A stretch of 64,000 nucleotides of DNA from Gnetum montanum (Eukaryota; Streptophyta; Gnetopsida; Gnetales; Gnetaceae), in NCBI GenBank assembly GCA_015680685.1, contig MNCI01030039.1, positions 653,799 through 717,798 on the forward strand, given 5' to 3'. The notes beneath the pieces are model-generated. The model worked only from the letters and a program-made list of their open reading frames with translations, ran no database searches and was not told where the DNA came from. Position 1 is the first letter of the stretch. Each line of letters starts with the position of its first letter. Made by a program: the position numbers and the translations under genes. Shown piece by piece: positions 12,564 through 24,700 of this stretch.

Positions 12564-13345
12564 TTAATTGGATCAAGTGGTAGGTTAGGTTAAGGAGTGA
12601 CTACATGATTGGATTTGGGAGGATTGGTTTGGGATTTTTTCTTAGCTAGAAAGGGACAGGTAGAAATCTGGTGCTCTACATAATGGAAGTAGCTACAAGA
12701 GTTGGGAAGATAAAAATAGTATACCCTTTGAGTAAAAACTTTGCCTCCAGCTCCTAAGGTTAAAGTGGTTCTCTTTTGGGAAATGTCAAGTTTGATACAG
12801 TAGTGATGAAAGTGAGCCCTGTTAACCTCAATTCCATGGTCAGAGAAAACTCGACCCAAGGTGCTAACTATGTCACACTCGACAGATGAAAATATTAAAG
12901 GAAGATTAGGTAACTCTACATAACAAGGGATAATATTAAAGGCTAGGTCCTTCACATTGAAATCAAATTTCCAATCCTAGGCGATAAGTGTAGCATTACA
13001 AGTAGGAAAAATCTAAAGAGAGAGAGCTTTCTCGATGTGAGAAGCCTTAGAAAGTTCAGCGAGGACAAAATTACGAGCATAGTATCAAGTGTGTAAGACC
13101 TATATCCCATGGGCTTGTAAAATATTTTTAATATGAAAATTGATGCTTAATGATCGAGGGAGAAAACCCACGATTTGAAAAACAATAAAGCGTGTAGAAA
13201 AATCTCGAGAAACAGCTTCAAAGATGTCATCAGGTAAAAGAAAATCTAAAGATTAAGAACTTCCCTGGAGTGAAGAAGTAGCATCCACTGAGGATTCATC
13301 TATACCCTTGCTTGGAGGAAGCTCCACATCCATTTGAATAGGCAC
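12564..13345 (-). pseudogene. LINE ORF1, 5' part (DUF4283-like, zinc knuckle)
   Basis: ORF1 proteins of plant L1 elements bind the element RNA. The minus-strand translation begins with an acidic/serine segment near 13340 and continues into a DUF4283-like region. That region includes the stretch IIPCYVELPNLPLIF near 12920, where families usually have a 'W.R..GLP...' motif. A degraded CCHC knuckle follows near 12670, reading CSYFHYVEHQISTC, with the second Cys replaced by Phe. Several in-frame stops lie upstream of 12960 and one near 12598. The gene continues at 6079-5752 across the inserted LTR element. Confidence 0.7.
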
Positions 13346-13620
13346 AATGTCAATAATATGGCCGTAAAGCACCAGAATCCGAGTTAAAGATCAACGGTAG
13401 ACAAAACAGCAAGCGCAACAATCAAATCTGTCTAGATCTGGGTTTTCCTATTGCCACCTTCCCAGTCATTGTGTGGTTTTGTTTTGAAAAAAATTGGAAT
13501 GAAAAATGTAGCATGCAACTATGCCACTTGGGCACACCGTAGCCATCGTGGCCCTGCCAAAAAACCGCAGCCCTCTGCTAAGATCTACGAGTGCCAAGAC
13601 CCTTAGCTTGTAAAATTTAT

Positions 13621-14899
13621 CCCTCCTTGCAACATGCTACCATGATTTTTAATTAAAAGTGAAACACTAAAGGTTGTATGATCTGTAATAAAGCTTTAGA
13701 TGGTTTTCCTTGATGATTAAAAACCATTTCACTAGCACCGCAAAAAAAACATTATTCCAACATCATTTGAAAACAACGAAAATTCATCGTGAAAGCGCTC
13801 CTCGAATAAAACCTTGGAAGTAGTCCAAATATGTCCTTCAAAATCAGAAATTACAAGTTAAGCATTGGATATCCTAAGTTATCAAGTTTGACGTCATGAT
13901 CATTACTTTTGAAAAATCAACCCTTTGGAGATGCTTAGAATTCTATGTTATTACATGGAGCTCTTGACATGCATTTGATGAATTAAGCAACATACCCATG
14001 AGTTCAATGTGACTAGAATAGGTTCATGAAATCATGAACCTTCTTTGACCACTATGGTTAGGTAGGCAACCACAAACACATGTTCCAACCCCATCGATCA
14101 AGATCCATTACAATAGTCATAGGATCCCTTAATTGTACATCCTTTTTTAGACTACAACCAAGCACTCAACCAGGCTTGTAGAGCACATACCTTAAAGTCT
14201 AGGCCAATGAGATCCTTCCATGAATCCAATAGCAGTAACTTCCCCATTTGTGGCATATGACCCAGCTTCTTAATGAATATATGTTTGATTCATTGATAAT
14301 GGTAGAAGAAAATTGGATGGATAAATTTGCATTCTATGTGCATTCCATCAACCAAAGTTCCACATTAGACCCATTTAACACTCTCGCATCATCATTGCAT
14401 TTATAATCTTAACCATCCACCATTTGGCTCTAAGAATAAGCATTTATCAAGCATATTAATTGATTTTCCATGAACACACAAAATGCACCTAAAAGAATAT
14501 AAAAATTAAAATTCATTAATAATTAATATTTAAAAAATAAAATTAAAAAAAATCACATCTAAAAATAAAAAATCAAAATTAATAGATCCATATGCTAAAA
14601 AATGCATACAAGATCAAAAGAAAAAATACATCAAAGAAAGATATATTGTTAGTTTAAAAAAGTATGCAAATAAAAAAATACACACACTAGCTAGAATTAA
14701 AGCACATGAACAAAGAAATAAAGAAAACATACTCTACCATTGAAGCCATTACATGGAGGTCTTTTCCCTCATAACTAATTTTAAGATTAACATCTAACAA
14801 CATTCTTTTTAATCAACATCACCAAATGATTGAGGAGTTGATTGAGATTCTTTGTAGAATCTAAGATGTTGTCCTTGATGATTAAATTTTGAATATGAA
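13621..14899. other. Unassigned AT-rich sequence
   Basis: I see no reading frame, motif or repeat that I can name. Part of it (14500-14720) is A-rich and low in complexity. Confidence 0.5.
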
Positions 14900-16760
14900 G
14901 TTTTCTTTCTTACACTTATGGATGTTTTTACTTTATCTTTATTTGAAGAAGAAGTAGAAAATTTATTTCTTTGGTGCTTAAAGACTAGGATCCCCTTGGT
15001 TGTAATCTTTTAAAATTAATGATGAAGTAAAGGATGAGAATGAATCCTTACTAAAATTGATGCTCTTGTTTCTTTTGAAAAAATACTTTTTTTTGTGAGG
15101 TGATAACTTTCTCATCGTAAGAGGTATATAATTATTTTGATACTATTCAATACTATATGATGATGGAAAATCAAGGTAGGACATTGCATTAAAGAATTGG
15201 GCTTGTTTCTACTGTGGCTAATTTAAAATTTTTCCTTGTAATGGTATAGAAGATCATGATGGACACTGCTAGACCACAAACTATTAAAATATTTATGATG
15301 GATATGGTTCATATTGATGGAACACTACTTGAGGTACTTGATCCATAACTTGTGGAGTTTCTTGGTAGGAAGAAGGATGGCATGATGAAGCTTGAGGCAT
15401 TATAGAGGGCACACTCTAAGGTTCCAAGTTTCAATAATTAGATTCCATTCATTGTTGATGTTGTTATTGAGGTAAAAGAAATAAATTATAAGGATAAGAC
15501 ACCCAATCAAGGTAACGCCTCTTATCCTTTTTTTTTCTTTACTTTCACCAATCTTACCCTGTGGTGTAACTACTTTCACAGCTACTTTAACAACTTTATT
15601 AACCAAATCCTTAAGAACTGAGTCATCTTTTGATTTAATACATCTAAAACCTTGTCAACAACATAGGCAATGTTTGCTAAAGTATTCTTAGTTTTCATGA
15701 TCTCTTGCGTAAGGACTTTAACAACATCAGAAAGTTGAATCTTACATTCAACATTTATCATGTCCTTTTAACATTGGGGATTTATGTAAACTTCCTTTAT
15801 AGTAACATGCTTATGTCATTCACCTTCTAATTTAGTTGAAAAATCTAACATAATCACAATTGGAGCCACTGATCTTTGTTAGAAATTAATCATATCATAC
15901 ATATTGTAGCCCTTCTACTAGGTACATTAATTGGTCACGTTTTTTGAACCCATGGTTTGGACACCGATTGAACATGGAATTGTACCATTTTATGGCTACA
16001 TCCACTGATTCATTAATATCTTGCTTCCATCCTATTATCTTCTTTATAACATTTATAACTCAATCATAAGATTGAACCTGGCATTAAAATTTCTTAACAT
16101 TTCTACCTAAGAGGAGATAGCTTTAGATGAAAGAACTTGATACCATGTGAGTATGTGGAAAAAAATGATGAAATTTTTGCCACTCATTGTTCAAACATTG
16201 TTTCTCACAAATAATGAAAAATGCTTAAACATGAAGCTATGGATCATCATTCAACTACTCATTGAATGTAAAAATGTTGATCATATCAACCTTTTTGATT
16301 TTTCTCTCCTTAATACTTTTAGTTGGGATGCAAACTACTTTATGAATTTGACACTAGTAGATTCATGGAAACAATGGCTCATCCAAACTATCAACACTTT
16401 TATTCAAATTAAGGAGAAATAAATGAAAAATGATGGACTACTTTGAGTTACTACAAGTGTAGCTTAGACCACATCAACAAAGATGTATACACCTTCTTCT
16501 CCTAGAATCATTCATGTTGTAGCAATGCAAGTCTCTAGGAGAAGGTCCTACCTACTTCTGAGCATGTATGCACTGATGCTCTTGCTCCATAATCATATCA
16601 TGAAGCTCTTACTTCTTATGAGTAAGATACTCTAATTGTTGAGGTACCATGAATATGTAATCCACCAAATCCTCAATAAATCCTTGATTGGACAAATCCT
16701 TCTCAAGTAGTAGGTGTAGCTATTCTATATTCTTTGCAAAATTTTCCATGTACATCACCT
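14900..16760 (-). pseudogene. Very decayed retrotransposon gag remnant
   Basis: In minus-strand translation, 16030-15890 gives VAIKWYNSMFNRCPNHGF followed by KKRDQLMYLVEGL. That resembles the Ty3/gypsy Gag region with 'W..F......CPHHG...' and a following '..FY.GL' segment. The surrounding frames are full of stops. Other short minus-strand pieces out to 16750 could be the same protein but are too broken to align by eye. No LTRs are visible. Confidence 0.35.
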
Positions 16761-17306
16761 CATCACCCTAGTTTGCCTTGATGAAATTTCACTACAATAG
16801 GAGGTGCTGCTTTATTCACCATGTTTTAAAAGTATTTTGAATCAATTAAGGATTTTTCTACAATTTATTTTTCTTGTTCAATTCAACTATGATTGCTTTA
16901 GTTCTTTAATTTCTACTAAATCAAGAACTAAGAAAAGGAAAATTGTAAATGTAAAAATAAAACAAAAAATTCTTAGATTCATTCCTCAATAATGATGTCA
17001 ATGATAGGGTCTCCCTTAGTTGAGATCATAAGAGGTCTATCAATGGTATGCATAACGAATCAATCATAAACATTGAAGATGATAGAAATGTGAATTACAA
17101 AGTTTACGTGTGTATATTGTTGCATTCAATAAATAAGAATGCTATAATATATATGATATAAAGGACGAAACCTATGTTGCCATAGTAGGGAAATGATAGT
17201 TTTATAATTTTTGTGTATTTTATAAATATAAATAATTCAAAAATAATTAAAACTTGAAATTTCTTGCAAAACAAGTGCAAGGTAGAAATTAAACACACAT
17301 GCAAAC

Positions 17307-17466
17307 CATGCCATAATCTCTTATGGGATAAGTNTTATGATAATTTCACCTTGCTTGAGAAGATCATACTTGTACAAAATGATGTTGGGCCATTAAGGGT
17401 GTAACTACAAAGATTTTATTGCTTTGTGTATTAGTGTTATACTTATCCCATAAGAGATTATGGCAT
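17307..17466. repeat. 27-bp perfect inverted repeat abutting N bases
   Basis: The 27 bases at 17307-17333, just before N17334, are the exact reverse complement of 17440-17466, just before N17467. Each arm contains CATAATCTCTTATGGGATAA or its complement. The pattern fits a short contig placed in the wrong orientation better than a natural hairpin. Confidence 0.85.
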
Positions 17467-17685
17467 GNATCTGTGTTAATCAAATGGTTTTGAGTTATGA
17501 AAGCATAGCAACACTTCAACAGAGTCTAGCTACATGATTAAGTGATGACTCAAAAATACAAAGAAAAAGAAATAACATCCTAATCCAAGAAAGGAAGAGA
17601 AGCTCTTACCAAAAAATGCAAAAGAAAATTGTTAAAAATTAATTCTCTTTTAAGTTTTTTTTAAGGTATTGATTTGTAACAAAAG

Positions 17686-17860
17686 TGGTGAGGTAGTGTA
17701 TGAGGTAAGGAAGTGCACTACATGAGGTAGCACACCAAGTGAGGTAACACATTAGGGAAGGCAATGTACCCTATGAGGTAGTACACAAGAAGAGGTAGCA
17801 CACCATGTGAGGTAATGTATGAGGTTAGCTAGTGCACGAGATGAGGCACTACCAATGGTG
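17686..17860. repeat. Degenerate GAGGTAG-type minisatellite
   Basis: About nine irregular copies of a 16-25 bp unit with the core GTGAGGTAGCACAC. A faint related stretch occurs near 36815-36845. Confidence 0.65.
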
Positions 17861-18355
17861 TATCACAAATCACTAAAACAATCCCAAACTATAGATTTGA
17901 ATGCACATAAATAATTTCATGCATCCTTGGTTACATAGAGATATAGAATTTCCGCTAAATGCCTCATTATTTAGGATCCCAAGTGTAGATACAATGGCTT
18001 CAATGATAGGAGATAAAGATATCTCCTATCTTTAGAGTAGCTTTAGCTACCTAATTGTTTCAAAACATATAGGTCTTATCTAAAAACCACTTGCCATTGG
18101 TAAATAAGATGGGTAATAGTAAAGAGGTTTGTAGGTACATTCTCATCTCTTGTGGAGTGAACTCTACGAAGGGTTTGAAGTTTAGCTTAGTAAGTACATT
18201 GGCCACAACTACCTTATCATTGATTACTCTAATACATTTCTTAGGAAGTATCACTTGTGTTGCTGGTGTAGTAATAGATGGTGTTGGTACCTCTTCTTGG
18301 ATAGATTATTGAGTTTGAAGTATTGGCTGGTGCACTAAGTGTACCTACTACTCTT

Positions 18356-18444
18356 CTTATCCTTGTCCCCTAGCCTAAGATTACTACAACTAGTCTCATC
18401 CTTGTCCCTTAGCCTAAGATTACTACAACTAGTCTCATCCTTGT
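18356..18444. repeat. 39-bp tandem repeat, about 2.3 copies
   Basis: Copies at 18356-18394 and 18395-18433 share CCTAGCCTAAGATTACTAC-like sequence with two differences by eye. A partial third copy ends at 18444. Confidence 0.9.
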
Positions 18445-19138
18445 GTAGATCCATCCCTTGGCATCTTCTCTCTCTAGTCTAAAGGTTTATTGGCCTTAGG
18501 AACACATTTTGATGCCATCTTTAATTTCCCAAGGGGTAATTATTAGTTTTTGAGATTTATTTATGATGATTCAAACCCTTATTGATCCCTTGGTTGGACC
18601 AAAATTTTGAAAAATATGACATTTATGGTGTAAGGTGATTGTGATTTTTATATTTCTAAGGCCCTAAAGCAACTAAAAGATCATTTTATTAATTATTTTA
18701 AAGGTTATCTAAAACTTTCAAGAATGGAATTAGAAAATTTTTTTAGCTCATGTCTTTGTGGCTTCCATGATGAAGAGCTTAATTCTAAGAGCTCATAGGT
18801 TTTTTAAACAAATTCAAATGAACACTTGGATAGAAAGCTATGATCCTAGAAAGGCTTTGGAAGTTGAAAACGAAAAGAACACCTTTTGTGTTTTGAGCAA
18901 ATTATGAGAGAAATGAGAAGGGATGTTGAGTATTTAGTGTTTTTTTTTTTTTTTGTAATATCACAAGGATTGCAGTATATGTGATATGCATTTTCCTTAG
19001 CATTTTAGCCTAAAATTTTGTCATTTTTATGCATCTAATGGATCCTATAACTTCTTAAGGGTTTCTAGGCTAGAGTGTAGATTCCATTGATGCTTGAAAT
19101 AGTTGAAATCATAAAAGATAAATATTGTTAACTCAAAG

Positions 19139-19143
19139 TTGAT
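19139..19143. repeat. Target-site duplication of element B, left (TTGAT)
   Basis: Matches 25604-25608 exactly. Confidence 0.85.
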
Positions 19144-20033
19144 TGATAAGTCATGATTTTCCTAGCCTTGACATGTGATGAATTGCTGTTTTATGTCTAC
19201 TTTAACATCAGGTATGTGATGTCGAGGCCTGGCTACAATGTTGGGTATTCGACGTTGGGGTATATACTCTGGCCTATAAATATAGCACCTAGTCTCCCAT
19301 TTTGAGGTAGTTTTGAAATAGTTTTGCATTATTTTTTCATAGTTTTGTCAATAGAGTAGCCGAATTCTTGCAGTTTTATTCTGTAATCTTAGAGAATAGT
19401 CAGTGAGTGCCCATAGAGTGGATCTGAGTCAGTTGTATGAAGTCTTATTTTACTGACAATGTACCTAGACATATTCCATGAGTGGTAATAAGATCGAGAT
19501 TAATTCATATTCATTACAACACTTTGACTTAGATTAAATTTACTTTCCATGCAATTTACTTTTCATGCACTTAGTTAATATTTTCATTTCATGCATGTTA
19601 ATTAATTAAGCACATAAGTACGATTGCTTCGAGCATGCGTATGACTCTTGGTAGTCCCAGCAACACTAAATGTTTGGAACCCAACAGTGTTATATGTGTT
19701 TAGGATGTGCATGGGAAGTGGGATTGGATACTTATGTTAGGGTAGTTGATTATAAATTAGCAATTGGATTAGTTAAATTGATTATAAATGGAGTCTCAAC
19801 CTATTGTTAATATTAGAACAATCAAATATAAAATAATAAAAATTATATGCCTCACTCTAGACTAAACCATATGTGACAAAGCTACCACTAGTCTAAGTGG
19901 AGAGACAACAAATTATGATCAAAGCAAAATGATCTAGATGCCACAACTAGTCCCATCCACAGAATTCAACCAAAGCATGTATAAACGCTTGTGATTCATA
20001 TGGTTGGGTGTAGGCGTACCTTGCTACTCATCA
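19144..20033 (+). repeat. 5' LTR of element B
   Basis: 890 bp, TGATAAGTCATG...CTACTCATCA. TATAAATA lies at 19275-19282. The U3 start holds CCTTGACATG, ACATCAGG, GATGTCGAGG and GACGTTGG-like repeats in place of the A-type palindromes. Confidence 0.9.
19150..19282 (+). promoter_or_regulatory. U3 repeat module and TATA box of element B
   Basis: Degenerate ACATC/GATGT inverted motifs lie directly upstream of CCTATAAATATAG. This is the same position as the A-type palindromes but unrelated in sequence. Promoter role is inferred from position. Confidence 0.5.
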
Positions 20034-20060
20034 TTGGCATACCTTGCTACCTTGTTGGGG
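20034..20060 (+). other. Interrupted primer-binding site of element B
   Basis: TTGGC after the LTR is separated from CTTGTTGGGGAT by a 12-base insertion. The insertion includes ACCTTGCTAC (20041-20050), copying the LTR end at 20018-20027. The uninterrupted form would resemble the tRNA-Asp-type site of A, C and E. Confidence 0.6.
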
Positions 20061-20175
20061 ATGGTGCTAGTTATCTAGATTAGTTATATTATACACAATC
20101 ATTGTAAAGGTACTAATGATCTATCTATTAAAAAAATATAAATATTTTAAATCACACACATTATTAGACAAAACC

Positions 20176-22545
20176 ATGTCTTCCTCACATAGGATCTATA
20201 ATGCATCATATGATGAGAATGCTTGCAAGAGAAATGATAAGATATATACTGAAGAAAATTGGAGTGAACAACCTCAAACAGGTGTTTCCTATGCTCATTT
20301 AGACCCTTATGACATCCAAAGACTACATTCAACTGGTGTAGACAATCCTAGAGGAGATGGAGGATGTCCTAGAACAAGGAGGACCTCAAGGCTTAGGACC
20401 TCCTCTAAACTTAGAAAAGATAAATCAAGGGACCATGGGGAGAACTATAAAAACCATGGCAATTCTTCTAGTCCCTCATCTTCCTCTTCCTCTTCAACAA
20501 CTAGTTCTGACAAAGATGAATGTAGGTATAGAGATAGAGCTCCACTATAGAGACAAGACAAAGATAGAAATTGAACCCAAGGGAAAAATTAGAGACATCA
20601 CAATGAGCATAGATAAGATCATCACAATCAAACAAATAGAAATACAAATTTTCATCACAACATGTTTGATGATGATGAACCCTTGTTGGCCACTAAGAGC
20701 TTGATGAAGATCACGGAAGTAGTTAAGATACCTCAAAAACATCACAAGGAAAGTTTCCTACCTAGGCTTAATATTAATAATATCCCTAAGTTCATGGGAG
20801 GCTATGATTCTAATCCACAACATCATCTACAAGCCTTCCATGATACCTGTGCCTTATACAACATTGAAAGTGGGTGGAAAAATCTTAAGATCTTTCCTAG
20901 GACACTAATCGATGAAGCTGAAGTGTGGTATCAATCGTTGCAACCAAGTTCTATTTGCCAATGGTCCACAATGCTAGAACTTTTCAATGAAAAATACCAA
21001 ACCTATGTGAGGGTGTCCAACCTAAGGAGATAAATCCAAAAGTGGAAGTAAGAAAATCATGAACCCTTGGATGTGGCCTTGGCTAGATACTATTCACTAC
21101 TACATAAATTCCCAGGTCATGATTTCTTGCAGGAAAGGCAAATTTTCCACATCATAGATGGGCTTTGTAATGAAACAAGGGAGACCCTTGGGATGTATGC
21201 TCCAGGTTAATTATATTAGCTATGAACCCATTAGATTAAAGAGTTAATCAAGTGTGTGGTGAAAGAAGAAGGAGAGCTATGTAGATAAGAGAATGTAGAG
21301 GAAAATAATTGGGACCCAACTCTACAAAAGAAAAGCATCCATATCTATGATAAGGAAAAAGAGGTAGCTCTCGATGAGGTGATTTTACAACAGACCTTGC
21401 CAATAAAAAATTTGATCATTGAGATTAAAGAAAAGTTGGATAAGATGTTAGAATCAATAAATGAGAAAGGTAAAACTTTCTTAGAAATCATAAAGGAGAG
21501 AGTAGCACAAAATAAATAAATTGATCATAACAAAAGGAGAGAAAAGAACCAAGAAACAACTAGGAACTCTTTTTGGTAAGAAGGGGAAATGGCCATAGAA
21601 GAAGAGGCTATAGACTCAACCATTGAAGAGGATGATGGATGTGACATTTGCCTATATGACCATCCAAAAGGCCATTGCCTAGTCTTGTTGCATCTACAAG
21701 AGTATTGGGCTGGTGCATTAAATCAAAAGTTTGTACGGAAGTACATGCCCAAGATATTTCCTCTTCCATGCAGTAATTTTACACAACTCCAAAACCAACT
21801 AGACTATCTTGGGTAGACTTATTACCAGCCTCAACATGGACATCAATTGCAGTGGCAAAAACCACAATTGTGGGGGAGGTCACCACCAAACCAACCATAT
21901 CCTTCTTAGCAACCAAACCCACACAAATATTATGTTCAACACCATGCTTTGCCAACTAGTTCTACTTCTTCTACCTCAAATCACTACTACCACTCTTTTG
22001 AATATCATTATCTTGCAACATCTTATCCGAGATCACCACCTCACACCTCTCACCCTACATCATATCCTTAATATTCTCATACTCATCTCCACCATATGTA
22101 ACCTCCAACAACACAAGAAGGTTCAGCATCATAACATCAATGAGAGAATGCTACTTGTGCTACGAACATACATGTAAATGATAATGCTAGTAGATCTCAA
22201 CCAAAGACTTAGAAATGTTCCTTCTGGAGGAAAGGTCGTAAGTCAAAAAAAAACACTTATGGAACTACTACATCACCTGAAATAGCACAAGGCCAATATG
22301 ATGCAACTACCTTCCTCACAAAAATGATGTCTCCTAATCATACACAAAATCCAATAACCATCACCGCTCCAACATAAGACATAAACGATAAATTTATCAT
22401 TGTGGAGAGATAGAAGAATCCATGCATTACCAATAATGATAAAGGGTGCATTTGTAGGTTGGAAGTTCAAAATATTAGTACAACCCTTATACTAACCCAC
22501 CATAAAGCTCAAGAGCAAGTTTGTGTGAGCAAAAGCCAACCTACA
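20176..22545 (+). pseudogene. Element B gag remnant
   Basis: ATG at 20176 opens a MSSSHR start, like MTSSHK of A and E. The conserved core lies at 20760-21033, with NNIPKFMGGYDSNPQHH, FPRTLIDEAEVWYQSL and MLELFNEKYQTY. A zinc-knuckle-like CDICLYDHPKGHC lies near 21640. Stops and frameshifts occur near 20548, 21031 and 21817, and the N-terminal third is shorter than in E. I could not find the LLDSG protease motif that A, C and E have, so coding sequence seems to end before the protease. Confidence 0.75.
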
Positions 22546-24700
22546 TAGTAGCCACTAAACCAAAAGACATCAAGTGGCTTGAAAATGAGAATATAAAACT
22601 ATCTCAAAGATGGATGGAAGTAACTAACTTACTTATTAGTTTTGGAATTTTCTTATTCTTCATATGTTTTTTATTTCTTAATATTTTTCTTTTCTTTATA
22701 TTTTTCTCTTTTCTTGAGTCATTCTCTTTATGTTTTATGAATGTATTTTATGTTTTTATTAATAAAATTGCTAAGTCATGATGCAAAAGTCAATGCTCTT
22801 TGATGGGTTTTTTGTGCTATGCTATCAAGATGATTGGGTAAGTAATTGTGTAAAGCAATGAGACAATCTTATCCATCCCTCTAGTTGTTTGAATAAAAGG
22901 TCTTTTTTATGGAAATAATTTAGTTCTTCTTTTATGAAACCAAAATTAATCAATGATCATTGTATCTTGAAGAAAGAGGAAATGACCAAGTGGAAATGGA
23001 AAAGGGTGTAACCTTAAGGGGACTTTTTGGGATCTCTTCTTGACTTCCTTCATGCGGTTTATGACTCCTCTTGGAATGTATCATCACTCCCTCATCGACT
23101 AATAAAAAGGAAGCTCTGTCTTTGCATGGTGTGATTCCCATACAAAATAAATAAATAAATAAATAAATAACAAAAAAAAGAGAAGAAGAAAAAGAAAAAT
23201 CAATGATGGGAATTCAAAGAAACCCCTTAGACACAATAATGGGCTACAAGCATTGGTTATGGGGCTGGAAAGACATGTTACCCATTCTTGAAGGTGTCCC
23301 TCTAACTAAGGCCCTTCCTTCCTTCTTCTCTTTTCTTCTCTTTTTGGAGTGATGATTATTCTTTGTGGTGGTTATGGACTCATGGTGGTAGGCAAGAAGA
23401 AACACATCAATGCGAGGTCACTGTTCATGGTATGGACTTGGTCTAAACTTGGACGGATAGGTATGTTAATCATTTTAATCACACTTGTCACAAGAGCCTA
23501 TTGTGGACATGGTCAAGTACGTTACATCCCAATCTCTGCAATCCCTTCACATTTCATTAATCGTTGCATGTGATTATAAGCCTTTTGGTTTTGTGTAGTA
23601 TAGTGAAACATCCTAACAATGGTAATTGTGTGTTGTTTGGAACAAAGGCATGGTCTAAATTTAACTTCTTGGATGTCCACAAACATCTATAGAAGTGGTT
23701 ATGTAAGGGCATTATGGCAAGAGCCTACTTTTGGAAGGACCCATTTGCATAACTTTTGTTGATCATGGCTTTGAACAAACCTTCACATCTTCTAGAACAT
23801 CAATGATGGTTTCTTTGAATTTATGCATGATGTTGGGACTACTCATCTGTTTCATTAATTTTTCCTAATTTTCTATTTCCATATACATTAATGCTTTTCT
23901 ATTTGCAATTATTCAAACACCTATGTGCTTATAGAGTTACGCTTATTGGTCATGGGGGCTAGGGATGCCTGCTTTAAAATTTTTAAAATTTTTATAATAT
24001 CCTATCTTCAAACATCATGGTAACTAATAGTAATTGATCAAAATAATGTGAGCAACTTAATGATTGTAGTTACCTCATAGCCTTGGATAGAGTATGTTGT
24101 AATCACCTTGTGCTTAAATGAAAACTAAGGGATCCAAAAGGATTAACTATTAAGGAAAATTTACCATAGCTAATGTTGATCCTTTGGTGACTACAAGTGA
24201 TGCTAAAAGAAACATCTAAGGAAGAATGTCTTTTTCCATGCATGAAAACGAAGCCAAGAGAGGGATAACATAGGATATGACCATGGACACATCATAGCAC
24301 ATACAAGATAGTAGCTCAAGCTTCACATGTTTGCTAGATTCATGGGGAAATGAGAAGAAATTTCAGTCCACGCTTCAAGAATGTTCTACATAACCAAAGA
24401 AGCACTAACATAACAATCAAGGTTAAAAGTTTACCACTTCTAGTGACAACAAGAAGAATCATCTTCAATGAATTTTTAAGGACCTCTACAAATTTTGTAA
24501 TCTTCAGTGTTTGTCTAGTCTTTTTGTCACTCTATCATTTTGTATGCATCCACTTGAATAAAATTCTGTAATGCAGCACTCAAAGTTAGTCAATAGTTTG
24601 CATATTAGTTAATAATCCTATACCTTCCAAATATTTTATAAGGAACATGTTCCTCATTTTGTTTAACTTAAGGACGAGTCTTCATTCAATTATGGGGGTA
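22546..24700 (+). other. Element B 3' non-coding region and polypurine tract
   Basis: Contains the blocks shared with the other elements: TTTGCATGGTGTGATTC (about 23115), CCCCTTAGACA with ACAAGCATTGGTTATGG (about 23222-23265), and GAGCCTACTTTTGGAAGGACCC (about 23720). A short (AAAT)n run lies near 23145-23168. The polypurine tract TATGGGGGTA ends at 24700. The longest plus-strand frame (22521-22781) is T-rich low complexity and not a gene. Confidence 0.65.

Larger units (their letters stand above)
1650..13620 (-). mobile_element. L1-type LINE (non-LTR retrotransposon), decayed, split by LTR element A
   Basis: Read on the minus strand, the order is ORF1 (DUF4283-like domain, degraded zinc knuckle, proline/serine-rich tail), then an AP-type endonuclease, reverse transcriptase and a zf-RVT-like C-terminal domain. 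This is the order of plant L1 LINEs. LTR element A sits inside the ORF1 tail at 6085-12558, flanked by CAAAC. Without A the LINE is about 5.5 kb, a normal L1 length. The 5' end (about 13.5-13.6 kb) and 3' end are estimates: GC is higher up to about 13620 and the T-rich tract lies left of 1650. Many stops and frameshifts show it is long inactive. Confidence 0.8.
16761..19138. other. Unassigned sequence with small repeats and two N bases
   Basis: No gene is recognisable. The stretch contains an inverted repeat bounded by N bases (17307-17467), a GAGGTAG minisatellite (17686-17860), a 39-bp tandem repeat (18356-18444) and a T run near 18941. Short open frames at 18060-18312 have no motif. Confidence 0.5.

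Noticed and set aside
17307-17466. MITE or microRNA-like hairpin
   Set aside because: The arms end exactly at assembly N bases and pair perfectly, while the rest of the loop does not pair. A flipped contig is the simpler reading.
22521-22781. Hydrophobic membrane-like small protein in element B
   Set aside because: It is a translation of a T-rich low-complexity tract equivalent to the A-rich tract after pol in C and E. It is not conserved as protein.
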